The notes under the pieces were generated by a model, which had not been told where the DNA came from, made no database searches, and was given only the letters and a program-made list of their open reading frames with translations. Below, one piece after another: positions 23,542 through 31,583 of a stretch of DNA of 41,689 bases. Source of the DNA: an uncultured Prevotella sp. (GTDB lineage: Bacteria > Bacteroidota > Bacteroidia > Bacteroidales > Bacteroidaceae); the NCBI GenBank assembly GCA_905235835.1, contig CAJONQ010000005.1:1-41689 (forward strand), written 5' to 3'. The position numbers and the translations under genes were made by a program. Position 1 is the stretch's first letter. Each line of letters opens with the position of its first letter.

Positions 23542-24648
23542 TTATTTTGTTATTAATAGTACAATCATTTGCAGGGCGAAGTCGAAGAATACGATCTTCG
23601 CATTAGCATTCTGTCCGATATCCCTGATGGCACGATTAGCAAGCTCGCTGATAGGGATAATATTCGCTTCGTTGATGAAGCGGGCGAAGTTCTTTGCGAA
23701 ATCCTCTTCCCGCTGTGTCATATAGCAGAGGTCAGGCTCTTGGAAGTTGAACATGAAGTTCTCACGAGTGAGTCGCAGGAAATAGTCGAGGAACCTTTTC
23801 TGCTTCTCACGCCCCAAGCCAGCCATCCGCTCACTCCATGTCTTCAGGTCTTTCACCTTTCGCTGATAAGCAAGACGCATCAGCGTCTGGAACATGTCTA
23901 AGAAAAACTCGTTCTCAGAGTCAACACTCAGCATCTCCAACGCTTTCAGCCAACTGCCGTTAGCCATCCGTGCTACTCGTTGGGCATTCTCCTCATTGAG
24001 TCCTCGTTTGCTGATAAGAGCCTGTTGGATGTCCTCATCAGCAATGCGTTTGATGTCGATACGCTGTACACGACTGCGAATCGTCTCCAACAACCGCTCC
24101 GGCTCTTCGCACACTAACAGGAAGATTGTTTGCTGGGGAGGCTCCTCCAAGAGTTTCAGTATCTTGTTGGCACATTCGATATTCATGCGTTCAGGTAACC
24201 AGATGAGGCTGACCTTATAGCCCCCCTGACTCGACTTGAGCGACAACTTACGGATTAAAGCGTCACTCTCACCTGCTGTGATGATAGCCTGTTGGTTCTC
24301 ACCCCCCATCATTTCCAACCACTCATTCATGGTAAAGTAAGGACCAGCCATAATCAACTCATGCCATTCTTGTGCGAAATCGTCAGACACGGGTTTATGG
24401 TCGGTACTCATGGAAGACAGTTTGATGGTAGGATAGGTGAAGTGCAAGTCTGGATGCTCCCACTTGGCAAGCATCGCCTCCGCATTGCCATTACGACTCA
24501 GCAGGTGTTTGGCAAAAGCCATGGCAAGTGCCATCTTACCACAACCCATAGGACCGCATAGCATCAGGGCATGGGGTAACCGCTGCTCCTGTTCCAACTG
24601 GAGTAGCCGGGCTTGTGCCTCTTGTTGTCCTATGACTTGCTCGAACAT
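23542..24648 (-). CDS. holB: DNA polymerase III delta' subunit
   Basis: The 368-residue AAA+ clamp-loader subunit starts at MFEQVIGQQEAQARLLQLEQ. The upstream extension of the frame (to 24807) overlaps metF and lacks clamp-loader sequence. It shows CGPMGCGKMALAMAFAKHLL (Walker A, residues about 31-39), ANKILKLLEEPPQQTIFLLV, and IRSRVQRIDI, where the usual SRC motif reads SRV. It helps load the sliding clamp onto DNA. The gene lies 47 bases after metF and one base before ricT, so metF-holB-ricT-gldH could be one transcript. Confidence 0.9.
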   Translation of the reverse strand: MFEQVIGQQEAQARLLQLEQEQRLPHALMLCGPMGCGKMALAMAFAKHLLSRNGNAEAMLAKWEHPDLHFTYPTIKLSSMSTDHKPVSDDFAQEWHELIMAGPYFTMNEWLEMMGGENQQAIITAGESDALIRKLSLKSSQGGYKVSLIWLPERMNIECANKILKLLEEPPQQTIFLLVCEEPERLLETIRSRVQRIDIKRIADEDIQQALISKRGLNEENAQRVARMANGSWLKALEMLSVDSENEFFLDMFQTLMRLAYQRKVKDLKTWSERMAGLGREKQKRFLDYFLRLTRENFMFNFQEPDLCYMTQREEDFAKNFARFINEANIIPISELANRAIRDIGQNANAKIVFFDFALQMIVLLITK

Positions 24649-24695
24649 ATTCTTTTTGTTTTTATAGTGGCGATAGTAACTATAGTTCTTATGGT

Positions 24696-25652
24696 TTATA
24701 GTAATCGCTTGGCGATTTCTGCGACGGAGTCGACAGCGGACATCGTATAGAAATGGATGTTCTTGACACCATGCTCGTAAAGCTCCTGACACTGTTGGGT
24801 GGTCCATTCGATACCCAGCTGGCGAGCTTGCTCGTCAGTCTTGCACTTCACAATCTCTTTTGCCAGAGCCTCTGGGATGTCGCAATGGAACGTCTTGGGT
24901 ACTACTGTCAGCTGACTCAGTTTTGCCATGGGCTTGATACCAGGTATGATGGGAATGGTGATTCCCATCTGACGAGCCTTCTCCACAAAAGAGAAATATT
25001 TCTCGTTGTCGTAGAACAACTGGGTCACTGCATACTGGGCTCCTAAGTCCTGCTTCTGTTTCAGATACTCCATGTCACGCTCCAAGTTGGGAGCCTCCTC
25101 ATGCTTCTCTGGATAACAGGCAACGCCGAAGTCGAACTTGGCACCAGGGTGCTTGATGGGAGTACCGTCAGCAAAGAATCCCTCGTTGAAGCGTACCACC
25201 TGTTTGATGAGGTCGGTGGTATGGGCATGCCCCCCGGGAGTCGGGGTAAAGCGACTGTCTTCTTTTGCTTTGTCTCCTCGTAGCAGCATCAAGTTGCGAA
25301 TACCTAAGAACTGCAGGTCGAGTAACTCATACTCCGTCTGCTCTATGGTCGTACCACTACATATCACATGGGGCTCCACAGGGATATCGTAGTGATGCTG
25401 GATAGCGGCTGCGATGGCGATAGTCCCTGGGCGGCGACGGATGCGCTGGCGCTTAAACTGCCCGTTCTCCAGTTCTTTATATACATACTCCGAGTGGTGC
25501 GTTGTGATATTGATAAACGCGGGGTTGAACTCCACAAGTTTGTCAATTGTCTGGAAAAGAGCCTCCGTCCCGTTTCCTTTTAGTGGAGGTAATACCTCAA
25601 AGGAGAAGCGTCTCTCACCTGTATCTTGTTTGATATAATCTGCTACAGTCAT
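24696..25652 (-). CDS. metF: Methylenetetrahydrofolate reductase
   Basis: This 318-residue TIM-barrel flavoenzyme reduces 5,10-methylene-THF to 5-methyl-THF for methionine synthesis. It shows RRFSFEVLPPLKGNGTEALF with the catalytic Glu, FINITTHHSEY, IRNLMLLRGD, the FDFGVACYPEKHEEAPNLE stretch and TQLFYDNEKYFSFV. The start at MTVADYIKQDTG is used, seven codons inside the longest frame, because it begins the family's usual N-terminus. A -7 box lies 25 bases upstream. Confidence 0.95.
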   Translation of the reverse strand: MTVADYIKQDTGERRFSFEVLPPLKGNGTEALFQTIDKLVEFNPAFINITTHHSEYVYKELENGQFKRQRIRRRPGTIAIAAAIQHHYDIPVEPHVICSGTTIEQTEYELLDLQFLGIRNLMLLRGDKAKEDSRFTPTPGGHAHTTDLIKQVVRFNEGFFADGTPIKHPGAKFDFGVACYPEKHEEAPNLERDMEYLKQKQDLGAQYAVTQLFYDNEKYFSFVEKARQMGITIPIIPGIKPMAKLSQLTVVPKTFHCDIPEALAKEIVKCKTDEQARQLGIEWTTQQCQELYEHGVKNIHFYTMSAVDSVAEIAKRLL

Positions 25653-25677
25653 AATTACGTATCTATACAATAGGCTA

Positions 25678-25685
25678 CAAAATTA
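25678..25685 (-). promoter_or_regulatory. -7 box (TAATTTTG) of metF
   Basis: On the minus strand TAATTTTG matches the consensus and gives a leader of roughly 20 bases to the metF start at 25652. A TTTG at the -33 distance was not evident. Confidence 0.5.
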
Positions 25686-25751
25686 CGAAGATTATGGCAA
25701 ACAGCCAAATTTTGTCTTGACTTTTCCTTTCACAGATGGTTTTAAACCATG

Positions 25752-25793
25752 AAAAACAGCCTTGCTTTTCCTGATTCCAAGCAAGGCTGTTTT
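25752..25793 (-). terminator. Rho-independent terminator of the arabinofuranosidase gene
   Basis: A perfect 15-pair inverted repeat (AAAACAGCCTTGCTT at 25753-25767, its complement at 25779-25793) with an 11-base loop. On the minus strand the stem ends in TTTTT, 33 bases after the stop of the GH51 gene. Confidence 0.85.
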
Positions 25794-25826
25794 GGTTATT
25801 GATGATTCCCGTTGTTGCAATTTAGC

Positions 25827-27818
25827 TTAGATTGCAAAACGATAGATGCGGAATGACATGGGTGGGAGCTCGTCGTTGAGGGTAGAGGACTTACTTCCAG
25901 CAGTTACCTGAGCCGTTCCTGTCTTGGGTGTAATCAACTCGGGCTTGCAAATCGAGTTCTCGTCATCCATGCCGTCATGGCAGAGCGTGAGGGTCTTTGC
26001 CGTGCGCTCTCCTTTGATGTTGGAGAGGTTAAAGGTGACAGATTGCTTCTGCTTCGAGGTATTGGCAATCTTGATGATGACCTCACCCGTCTTACTGTCA
26101 AAGGCGGCGGAGGCGAAGAGTCCGTTCTGTCCGGCTTGATTGGCGACAGGTTTCTTGTCCATCGTCAGGGATAGGACGTTGGTACCTGCATTGGTGCTGT
26201 ACATCTGCTGCACATAGTAACTGACGGTCTTGAACATGTCTGTATTGTCGTACCAGATCTGGTCAGGACGCCACTGCCAGCCGTCCACGTGGGAGAAGAG
26301 CGGGGCAGGTGTCGTCATGTGAACGATATCCGCATTACGCTCGAAGCCAGTCATGAAGGCAGCCTCCAGGATAGCAGCCTCGTAGTGGTTCCATTTCTTG
26401 CCCTCTCCATGACAGGCATACTCGCCGGCGAATACTTTCGGACCCTTGCGGTCGTAGGAGTCATAGCGCAGTCCATGGGTCAGGAACCACTCCTCGTTAC
26501 GATAGTAGTGCTCGTCGACCAAATCTGCCTTCTGGGCTTTCATTGCCTTCCAGCCATCCTCGAAACGATAGGTGTTGTCGGGCTTGTCCTCAGGTACAGG
26601 ACCACTGGTACCTACAATCTTGATATTGGGATATTTGGCACGGATGGCGGCAACAAAGGGCTTCAGACGCTCATAGTAGAACTCCCCCCACTGCTCGTTA
26701 CCCACACCAATATACTTCATGTTGAAAGGAGCGGGATGTCCCATCTGTGCACGGATCTTACCCCATTTGCTGTCCACAGGACCATTGGCGAACTCGATGA
26801 GGTCGAGACAGTCGTCAATGTATGGTTGTAACTCGTCCATAGGAACATGGGCACGCTCGTCCTCCCAGTTCTGGTATTGGCAGGAGAGACCAACGCTCAG
26901 GATAGGCAGTGGCTCGGCACCAATATCCTCAGAAAGTTGGAAGAACTCGAAGAATCCCAAACCGTAACTCTGGAAATAATCGGGATAATAGCGGTAGTCG
27001 AAGGTGTGCTCCCAGCGGTTACCATTCAATGGACGGTTCTCCACAGGTCCCAAGGTGTTCTTCCACTGATAACGAGTGGCAAGGTCGGTACCCTCCACGA
27101 TACAACCGCCAGGGAAGCGGAAGATGCCGGGCTTGAGGTCGGCAAGAGCCTGTGCGAGGTCACGGCGCATGCCATTCTCACGATTCTTGAAGGTATTGAC
27201 AGGGAAGAGGGAGATATGCTCCAAAGCGACACTATTGGTGCCTTTCAGGAAGATACGCAGCTTAGCCTGCTTGTCCTTCTTGGGAGATGTCAGCGTGGTC
27301 GTGTATTTCTTCCACTCAGCCCCTGTGATGGTCATCTCCTCCTCCACAAACTCCTGTTTCTCGTCCATCGAGTTCTCGTCAATCAACTGGACGCGGATGA
27401 CAGCGGTCCCCTTGGGAGCCTTTGCCCATACGGAGAAGCGATACGCCTCCCCTTTCTCGACACCAATGCCGAAGAATCCCTCGTTGACCAGACCAGACCG
27501 GCGCTCTTTGTGACCAGGGTCGGAGAGGACTACGTAATGCGGACAACGCTCGAAAGGACCGTCATCCTCCACGTCTACGCAGCCAAAGGTCTGCCATCCC
27601 ATCAATTCCTGTGGAAACTCAAAGGAGCGGTTCTTCACGAGTTCACCATACAAACCACCATCAGCGGCGAAGTTGATGTCCTCGAAGAAAATCCCGTACA
27701 TTGTTGATTGGATAGGTGCTCCCAACTTTTTTGTATTCACGTCTATGATATTCGTCTGTCCAAAAGAAGAAAGGGCAGTAAACATGGCAAGAGCACAAGT
27801 CAGTAGTTTCTTATTCAT
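25827..27818 (-). CDS. Secreted alpha-L-arabinofuranosidase, GH51
   Basis: The product has 663 residues. The start at MNKKLLTCALAMFTALSSFG gives a signal peptide and lies 13 codons inside the longest frame. An N-terminal strand region with STMYGIFFEDINFAADGG is followed by a carbohydrate-binding-like beta domain (about 75-200). The GH51 TIM barrel holds FRFPGGCIVEGTDL, the acid/base Glu in VGNEQWGEFY (near 374) and the nucleophile Glu in FAGEYACHGEG (near 466). A beta-sandwich ends the protein (ELPPMSFRIYRFAI). It removes arabinose side chains from arabinoxylan or arabinan. Its divergent neighbour is a deleted sugar transporter, so this locus has lost part of its pathway. No SusC/SusD pair is present. 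Confidence 0.92.
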   Translation of the reverse strand: MNKKLLTCALAMFTALSSFGQTNIIDVNTKKLGAPIQSTMYGIFFEDINFAADGGLYGELVKNRSFEFPQELMGWQTFGCVDVEDDGPFERCPHYVVLSDPGHKERRSGLVNEGFFGIGVEKGEAYRFSVWAKAPKGTAVIRVQLIDENSMDEKQEFVEEEMTITGAEWKKYTTTLTSPKKDKQAKLRIFLKGTNSVALEHISLFPVNTFKNRENGMRRDLAQALADLKPGIFRFPGGCIVEGTDLATRYQWKNTLGPVENRPLNGNRWEHTFDYRYYPDYFQSYGLGFFEFFQLSEDIGAEPLPILSVGLSCQYQNWEDERAHVPMDELQPYIDDCLDLIEFANGPVDSKWGKIRAQMGHPAPFNMKYIGVGNEQWGEFYYERLKPFVAAIRAKYPNIKIVGTSGPVPEDKPDNTYRFEDGWKAMKAQKADLVDEHYYRNEEWFLTHGLRYDSYDRKGPKVFAGEYACHGEGKKWNHYEAAILEAAFMTGFERNADIVHMTTPAPLFSHVDGWQWRPDQIWYDNTDMFKTVSYYVQQMYSTNAGTNVLSLTMDKKPVANQAGQNGLFASAAFDSKTGEVIIKIANTSKQKQSVTFNLSNIKGERTAKTLTLCHDGMDDENSICKPELITPKTGTAQVTAGSKSSTLNDELPPMSFRIYRFAI

Positions 27819-27854
27819 TTGGTATATTTTTAGGTAGTTACACATTTCTACCGA

Positions 27855-27886
27855 CAAAATTAGTTAAAAAGTTGTAGATATACAAA
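27855..27886 (-). promoter_or_regulatory. Promoter of the GH51 gene (TTTG-N20-TAATTTTG)
   Basis: On the minus strand, TTTG at 27886-27883 and TAATTTTG at 27862-27855 are spaced by 20 bases, an exact consensus. The leader to the ATG is about 33 bases. Confidence 0.75.
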
Positions 27887-27905
27887 GAAATTGGCAAAAA
27901 AGCAT

Positions 27906-27913
27906 TACTTTTG
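27906..27913 (+). promoter_or_regulatory. -7 box (TACTTTTG) of the deleted transporter
   Basis: TACTTTTG matches the -7 consensus and lies 38 bases before the pseudogene ATG. It faces away from the GH51 promoter, so the transporter was once divergently transcribed. A -33 element was not found. Confidence 0.45.
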
Positions 27914-27951
27914 TATTTAATTAAGAAAGCCGCTAACATTAAAACAAGAAT

Positions 27952-28103
27952 ATGGAATATCAAAAGAGGGGTAGTTCGTCCTACTTGTTTTCTATTGTAC
28001 TGGTCGCCGTCTTAGGTGGTCTGTTGTTTGGTTATACATGACTAAATTATGGAGATGGAGGGCATACGTTCCTGGTCAGGCACCTCAGGACCCACAGCAA
28101 TAA
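27952..28103 (+). pseudogene. Sugar-porter (MFS) transporter reduced by an internal deletion
   Basis: The ATG at 27952 begins MEYQKRGSSSYLF, then a first membrane helix ending VLGGLLFGY, followed by T and a TGA stop (28039-28041). That is the N-terminus of XylE-type sugar porters, which normally continue GGLLFGYDTAVISG. In another frame from 28041, the codons read T-K-L-W-R-W-R and end PGQAPQDPQQ before TAA (28101-28103). This resembles the C-terminal KLW-plus-basic tail of the same family. About 440 codons appear to be missing, leaving both ends joined out of frame. The neighbouring arabinofuranosidase supports a pentose transporter. The N-terminal match is clear; the C-terminal one is short. 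Confidence 0.6.
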
Positions 28104-28143
28104 ATCAAAGAGTTATCAATAATAGGGATTAAAGAATCGCAAT

Positions 28144-28494
28144 ATGATGAAAATATTAATAGCAGAAGATAACGACAGCAACTATATGCTGATGACGTAT
28201 ATCCTGAAGAAACATTATGAGTTCGTAAGGGCTCATAATGGTCAGGAGGCAGTAGACATGGCGGATACAGAGGAGCCAGCCTTGATACTGATGGATTTGC
28301 AGATGCCTGTGTTGGACGGCTTGGAGGCTACCCGTCAGATCAAGGCAAAGCATCCGTCGATGCCTGTTATCGCCTTGACAGCGAATGCTTTTGATACGGA
28401 TAAGGAGGATGCGATAAGTGCAGGGTGTAACGACTTCCTGTCGAAACCTGTCAGCAGCAAGCTTTGTCTGGAGACGATAGCGAAGTATATATAA
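28144..28494 (+). CDS. Receiver-only response regulator
   Basis: This 116-residue CheY-like receiver has Glu8-Asp9, phosphoacceptor Asp51 in ILMDLQMPVLDG, Thr79 in ALTANAF and Lys101 in LSKPV. The DLQMPVLDGLEATRQI phrasing is that of receivers from hybrid histidine kinases. It has no output domain, and no kinase lies near. It probably works as a phosphorelay intermediate or by binding a partner protein. It follows the deleted transporter by 40 bases, so it may use that gene's promoter. Confidence 0.9.
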   Translation: MMKILIAEDNDSNYMLMTYILKKHYEFVRAHNGQEAVDMADTEEPALILMDLQMPVLDGLEATRQIKAKHPSMPVIALTANAFDTDKEDAISAGCNDFLSKPVSSKLCLETIAKYI

Positions 28495-28517
28495 ATATAA
28501 TATAAGGTGGAGAATGC

Positions 28518-28970
28518 TTAGCGCTTGTTCTTGAAGAAATCCTGAATCAGCGCTCTGCATTCCTCTTCTAATACGCCCTTGGTGACTGTCGCCTTGGGGT
28601 GGAACGCATGCGGGGCATACAATTGGTAGCCCCGTTTTTCGTCTTCTGCTCCATAGACGATACGACTGATCTGTGACCAGCCCAAGGCACCGGCACACAT
28701 CGTGCAAGGTTCTATAGTGACATAAAGGGTACAGTCTGTCAGGTATTTCCCTCCTAACTCATTGGCAGCGGCAGTGATTGCCTGCATCTCAGCATGAGCA
28801 GTCACATCACGCAATGTCTCCGTCAGGTTATGTGCTCTGGCAATGACATGGTCTTGGCAAACGATGACGGCGCCAATGGGAATCTCCCCCTCCTCGAAGG
28901 CTTGTTGTGCCTCCGCAAGAGCCTTCCGCATATACAGCTCGTCTTTTTTTTGTTGTTCTTCTGCTGTCAT
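28518..28970 (-). CDS. tadA: tRNA adenosine deaminase (TadA-like)
   Basis: This 150-residue zinc deaminase has His59-Ala-Glu61 in TAHAEMQAI and Cys89/Cys92 in IEPCTMCAGAL, the catalytic zinc site. TadA converts A34 to inosine in tRNA-Arg(ACG). The start at ATG 28970 is chosen, not the longer frame to 29051, because it lies four bases after a perfect -7 box and begins the family's N-terminal helix. Transcription is divergent from birA through a palindromic promoter, and the message should be leaderless. It converges on the response regulator gene with 23 bases between stops. Confidence 0.92.
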   Translation of the reverse strand: MTAEEQQKKDELYMRKALAEAQQAFEEGEIPIGAVIVCQDHVIARAHNLTETLRDVTAHAEMQAITAAANELGGKYLTDCTLYVTIEPCTMCAGALGWSQISRIVYGAEDEKRGYQLYAPHAFHPKATVTKGVLEEECRALIQDFFKNKR

Positions 28971-29010
28971 GTTGCAAAGATACGAATAAATTTTGTATCT
29001 TTGCAACATG
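28968..29010. promoter_or_regulatory. Palindromic two-way promoter of tadA and birA
   Basis: Two perfect 16-base arms, CATGTTGCAAAGATAC (28968-28983) and its complement (28995-29010), flank the spacer GAATAAATTTT. Each arm holds a start codon, a TATCTTTG -7 box four bases from it, and the TTG that serves as -33 element for the opposite promoter (21-base spacing both ways). Confidence 0.8.
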
Positions 29011-29709
29011 GAATGGGAAATAATACATATTGCAGAGACAGACTCCACCAACCACTGGCTTCGTGAGAGAGGTGGGGAGGGGAATGTGGTAGTCTGGGCA
29101 GACTACCAGACGGCAGGACGTGGATGTGGTGCGAACCACTGGGAGAGTGAACGGGGTGAGAACTTGACCTTCTCTATGCTCCTGCACCCTAACGGGGTCA
29201 AGGCTCACAGACAGTTCCGCATATCGATGGCTATCTCACTTGCCATCTGTAAGGTGCTGGGGGAGTATATTGGTCAACTGAGTATTAAATGGCCCAATGA
29301 TATCTATTGGCGTGATGGTAAGATTGGTGGTATTCTGATAGAGAACACCCTGAAGGGCAACAGTGTGAAAGACTGTATCATCGGTATAGGACTGAATATC
29401 AATCAGCGTGTCTTCCGTAGTGATGCCCCCAACCCAGTGTCTATGTGGCAGATCTGCGAGCAGGAGACAGACTGCGAGCAGTTGTTGAAGGATATACTCC
29501 AGACCTTCGATGAGTACTTAGGTAAATATAATAAGGAGGAATACCTCTCCATGCTGTATCGTCGCAAGGGCTTTCATCCCTATGCGGATAAGGACGGTCC
29601 CTTCATGGCTGAGATTGTGGATGTGGAGGACGACGGGCATCTGGTACTGTGTGATGATAACGGACAGGAGCGACGCTATGCGTTTAAAGAGGTTCAATTT
29701 ATCATGTAA
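29008..29709 (+). CDS. birA: Biotin--[biotin carboxyl-carrier protein] ligase
   Basis: This 233-residue ligase contains the biotinyl-AMP loop GRGCGANHW (residues about 38-46), the KWPNDIYW motif (94-101) and GKIGGILIEN with its Lys. It attaches biotin to carboxylase carriers. There is no N-terminal helix-turn-helix, so it is a group I enzyme without repressor function. The start ATG 29008 is used because the frame before it is the promoter; a TTG further up at 28993 lies inside the -7 region. Its stop codon is part of a period-8 repeat. Confidence 0.93.
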   Translation: MEWEIIHIAETDSTNHWLRERGGEGNVVVWADYQTAGRGCGANHWESERGENLTFSMLLHPNGVKAHRQFRISMAISLAICKVLGEYIGQLSIKWPNDIYWRDGKIGGILIENTLKGNSVKDCIIGIGLNINQRVFRSDAPNPVSMWQICEQETDCEQLLKDILQTFDEYLGKYNKEEYLSMLYRRKGFHPYADKDGPFMAEIVDVEDDGHLVLCDDNGQERRYAFKEVQFIM

Positions 29710-29764
29710 TCTCGTAATCTCGTAATCTCGAGATGTCGAGATCTCGTAATATCGAAATAACGAA
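29707..29764 (+). repeat. Period-8 intercistronic repeat, copy 2
   Basis: Seven consecutive octamers: TAATCTCG three times, then AGATGTCG, AGATCTCG, TAATATCG and AAATAACG. The first octamer contains the birA stop codon. The last 37 bases match copy 1 at 5911-5947 at 32 positions. Several junctions form 10-base palindromes (for example CGAGATCTCG). It ends 17 bases before the pyrH start. Confidence 0.75.
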
Positions 29765-29781
29765 TTAAAAAAGAAGTAATT

Positions 29782-30492
29782 ATGGCAAGATTTAAGAGAA
29801 TCCTCCTAAAACTCTCAGGAGAGAGCTTGATGGGAAAACAGGGCTATGGTATCGACCCAGAGCGTCTGAGTGACTATGCCCGTCAGATCAAGGAAGTGAG
29901 TGAGATGGGTGTCCAGATTGGTATTGTCATCGGTGGTGGTAATATCTTCCGTGGACTGAGTGGCTCGCAGAAGGGCTTCGACCGTGTGAAAGGCGACCAG
30001 ATGGGTATGTGTGCTACTGTCATCAACTCCCTCGCCCTCAGTTCCGCATTAGGAGCTATCGGGGTGAAGAATAAGGTGATGACGGCTATCCGTATGGAGC
30101 CGATTGGTGAGTTCTATACCAAATGGAAGGCGATCGAGGTAATGGAACAGGGGTATATCTGTATCTTCTCCGCAGGAACGGGTAATCCTTATTTCACCAC
30201 GGATACCGGCTCAAGTCTGCGTGGTATCGAGATAGAGGCTGACGTGATGCTGAAAGGTACCCGTGTGGATGGTGTCTATACGGCTGACCCCGAGAAGGAT
30301 CCCACTGCTACGAAGTTCAATGAGATTACTTACAAGGAGGTATTGGCACGTGGTCTGAAGGTGATGGACCTCACTGCTATCTGTATGTGTCAGGACAATA
30401 ACCTGCCTATCTATGTGTTTAACATGGATATCGTAGGTAACCTGAAGAAGGTGATGGCTGGCGAGGATATCGGAACACTGGTACATCCCTGA
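29782..30492 (+). CDS. pyrH: UMP kinase
   Basis: This 236-residue member of the amino-acid kinase fold phosphorylates UMP to UDP. It shows RILLKLSGESLMGKQGYGID, VIGGGNIFRGLSGSQKGFDR, FSAGTGNPYFTTDTGSSLRG and TRVDGVYTADPEKDPTATKF, all standard PyrH blocks, and ends KKVMAGEDIGTLVHP. Separated from birA by the 72-base gap that holds the octamer repeat. It converges on the DUF4834 gene with 15 bases between stops. Confidence 0.97.
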   Translation: MARFKRILLKLSGESLMGKQGYGIDPERLSDYARQIKEVSEMGVQIGIVIGGGNIFRGLSGSQKGFDRVKGDQMGMCATVINSLALSSALGAIGVKNKVMTAIRMEPIGEFYTKWKAIEVMEQGYICIFSAGTGNPYFTTDTGSSLRGIEIEADVMLKGTRVDGVYTADPEKDPTATKFNEITYKEVLARGLKVMDLTAICMCQDNNLPIYVFNMDIVGNLKKVMAGEDIGTLVHP

Positions 30493-30507
30493 TCCTGAGT
30501 ATGCAGG

Positions 30508-30873
30508 TCATTCCTCACTGAATTCCACATACTCTCCTTCAGCTTTCTCGTAGATCTTTTTGTTCTCTCGCTCAGAACGGAGGTCGATAATCGTCTCACC
30601 AGTGGCTGTCTTGGTATCCATGATGATAGGCTCCTCCTCTGGTTGACTTGCTGCACGAGGTCGTGACTGGTGATGATGGGCATTCTTTCTACTATAGTGA
30701 TACTGGCGTTGCTGGCGGGCTGTCTCGTCACGATAGTTCTGTGCCCTCTCGTCAGCAGCTTTCTTTGCTTTCCGTCTCGTCTCTTTGATATATTGGATAA
30801 TTCTTTCACCTGTCAATAGGAGGAGGAATACGATGACAAAGAAAACAAAGATAATAAACCCATAGTCCTTCAT
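30508..30873 (-). CDS. DUF4834-family membrane protein
   Basis: The 121-residue product has one N-terminal membrane helix (about 5-21, GFIIFVFFVIVFLLLL). A basic, Gln/His-rich cytoplasmic stretch (ETRRKAKKAADERAQ, HYSRKNAHHHQS) and an acidic tail (EKAEGEYVEFSEE) follow. It has no known activity. It is the last gene of psd-pssA-DUF4834, 14 bases after pssA, a conserved Bacteroidales arrangement that links it to envelope lipids only by position. Confidence 0.75.
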   Translation of the reverse strand: MKDYGFIIFVFFVIVFLLLLTGERIIQYIKETRRKAKKAADERAQNYRDETARQQRQYHYSRKNAHHHQSRPRAASQPEEEPIIMDTKTATGETIIDLRSERENKKIYEKAEGEYVEFSEE

Positions 30874-30887
30874 AGTAGGAGAGATTT

Positions 30888-31583
30888 TTAATTGTTAGTA
30901 TGCTTGGATGTCGCTATCGAAAGAAGAATATACCATGCGATGATGGCTGCCAGTCCACTGACTCCCAGGAAGGCGAGCAAGGGTATACAGGTCAGCAGGA
31001 AGATATATTTGATCTCGTTCCCTTTCCATCCCCAGTGCTTGAACTTCAAGGCAAACATGGGAATCTCGGCAATCAAGAGGTAGCAGCTGATGAACATACC
31101 GACAAATACGGCATAGTATAAATAGGGTGAGGAGGCAAGCCAGTCGCCGGCTCCTACCAGCAAAGCACCCCAGAAGAGGGCGTTGGCAGGGGTGGGCAGT
31201 CCGATAAATCCCATTGCCTGTCGCTCGTCGAGGTTGAATTTGGCAAGACGCAAGGCAGAGAATGCTGCCATGATGAATGCCGCATAGGCGAGATAGTGCC
31301 AAGGCAGATGCTCCATACCGCTTTTTAGGAAGTCGAAGATGATAGCAGAGGGAGCAAAGCCGAAGGTGATATCATCAGCAAGGGAGTCAAGTTCCTTGCC
31401 GATGGGTGAGCTGACCCCAAGCAGACGGGCACTCATACCGTCGAAGAAGTCGAAGACAGCACCAATGATGATAAACAGTAATGCTGTGTCCCAGACACCA
31501 CAAAGAGCCCAATAGGTAGCAATACAGCCAGAGATGAGGTTGCAGCAGGTGATGGTATTAGGGATGTGTTTCTTGATACTCAT
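30888..31583 (-). CDS. pssA: CDP-diacylglycerol--serine O-phosphatidyltransferase
   Basis: This 231-residue membrane enzyme makes phosphatidylserine from CDP-diacylglycerol and serine. The CDP-alcohol phosphatidyltransferase signature DG-x2-AR-x8-G-x3-D-x3-D is intact in FDGMSARLLGVSSPIGKELD followed by SLADD. Several hydrophobic helices follow (for example YLAYAAFIMAAFSALRLAKF, including the next conserved Arg). Its ATG follows the psd stop with no gap (TAAATG), so the two are coupled. The product is the substrate of the adjacent Psd. Confidence 0.95.
   Translation of the reverse strand: MSIKKHIPNTITCCNLISGCIATYWALCGVWDTALLFIIIGAVFDFFDGMSARLLGVSSPIGKELDSLADDITFGFAPSAIIFDFLKSGMEHLPWHYLAYAAFIMAAFSALRLAKFNLDERQAMGFIGLPTPANALFWGALLVGAGDWLASSPYLYYAVFVGMFISCYLLIAEIPMFALKFKHWGWKGNEIKYIFLLTCIPLLAFLGVSGLAAIIAWYILLSIATSKHTNN

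Noticed and set aside
26289..27707. Long plus-strand frames antisense to the arabinofuranosidase gene (up to 286 codons)
   Set aside because: No family motif or coherent domain is visible, and the minus-strand GH51 reading is unambiguous over the whole stretch.
28993..29007. TTG at 28993 as the birA start
   Set aside because: It overlaps the -7 box, so it would not be on the mRNA; ATG 29008 begins the conserved protein.
29707..29764. Octamer run as a CRISPR array or replication iterons
   Set aside because: Units are only 8 bases with no spacers, just seven units are present, and they sit in an operon gap with no cas or rep gene near.
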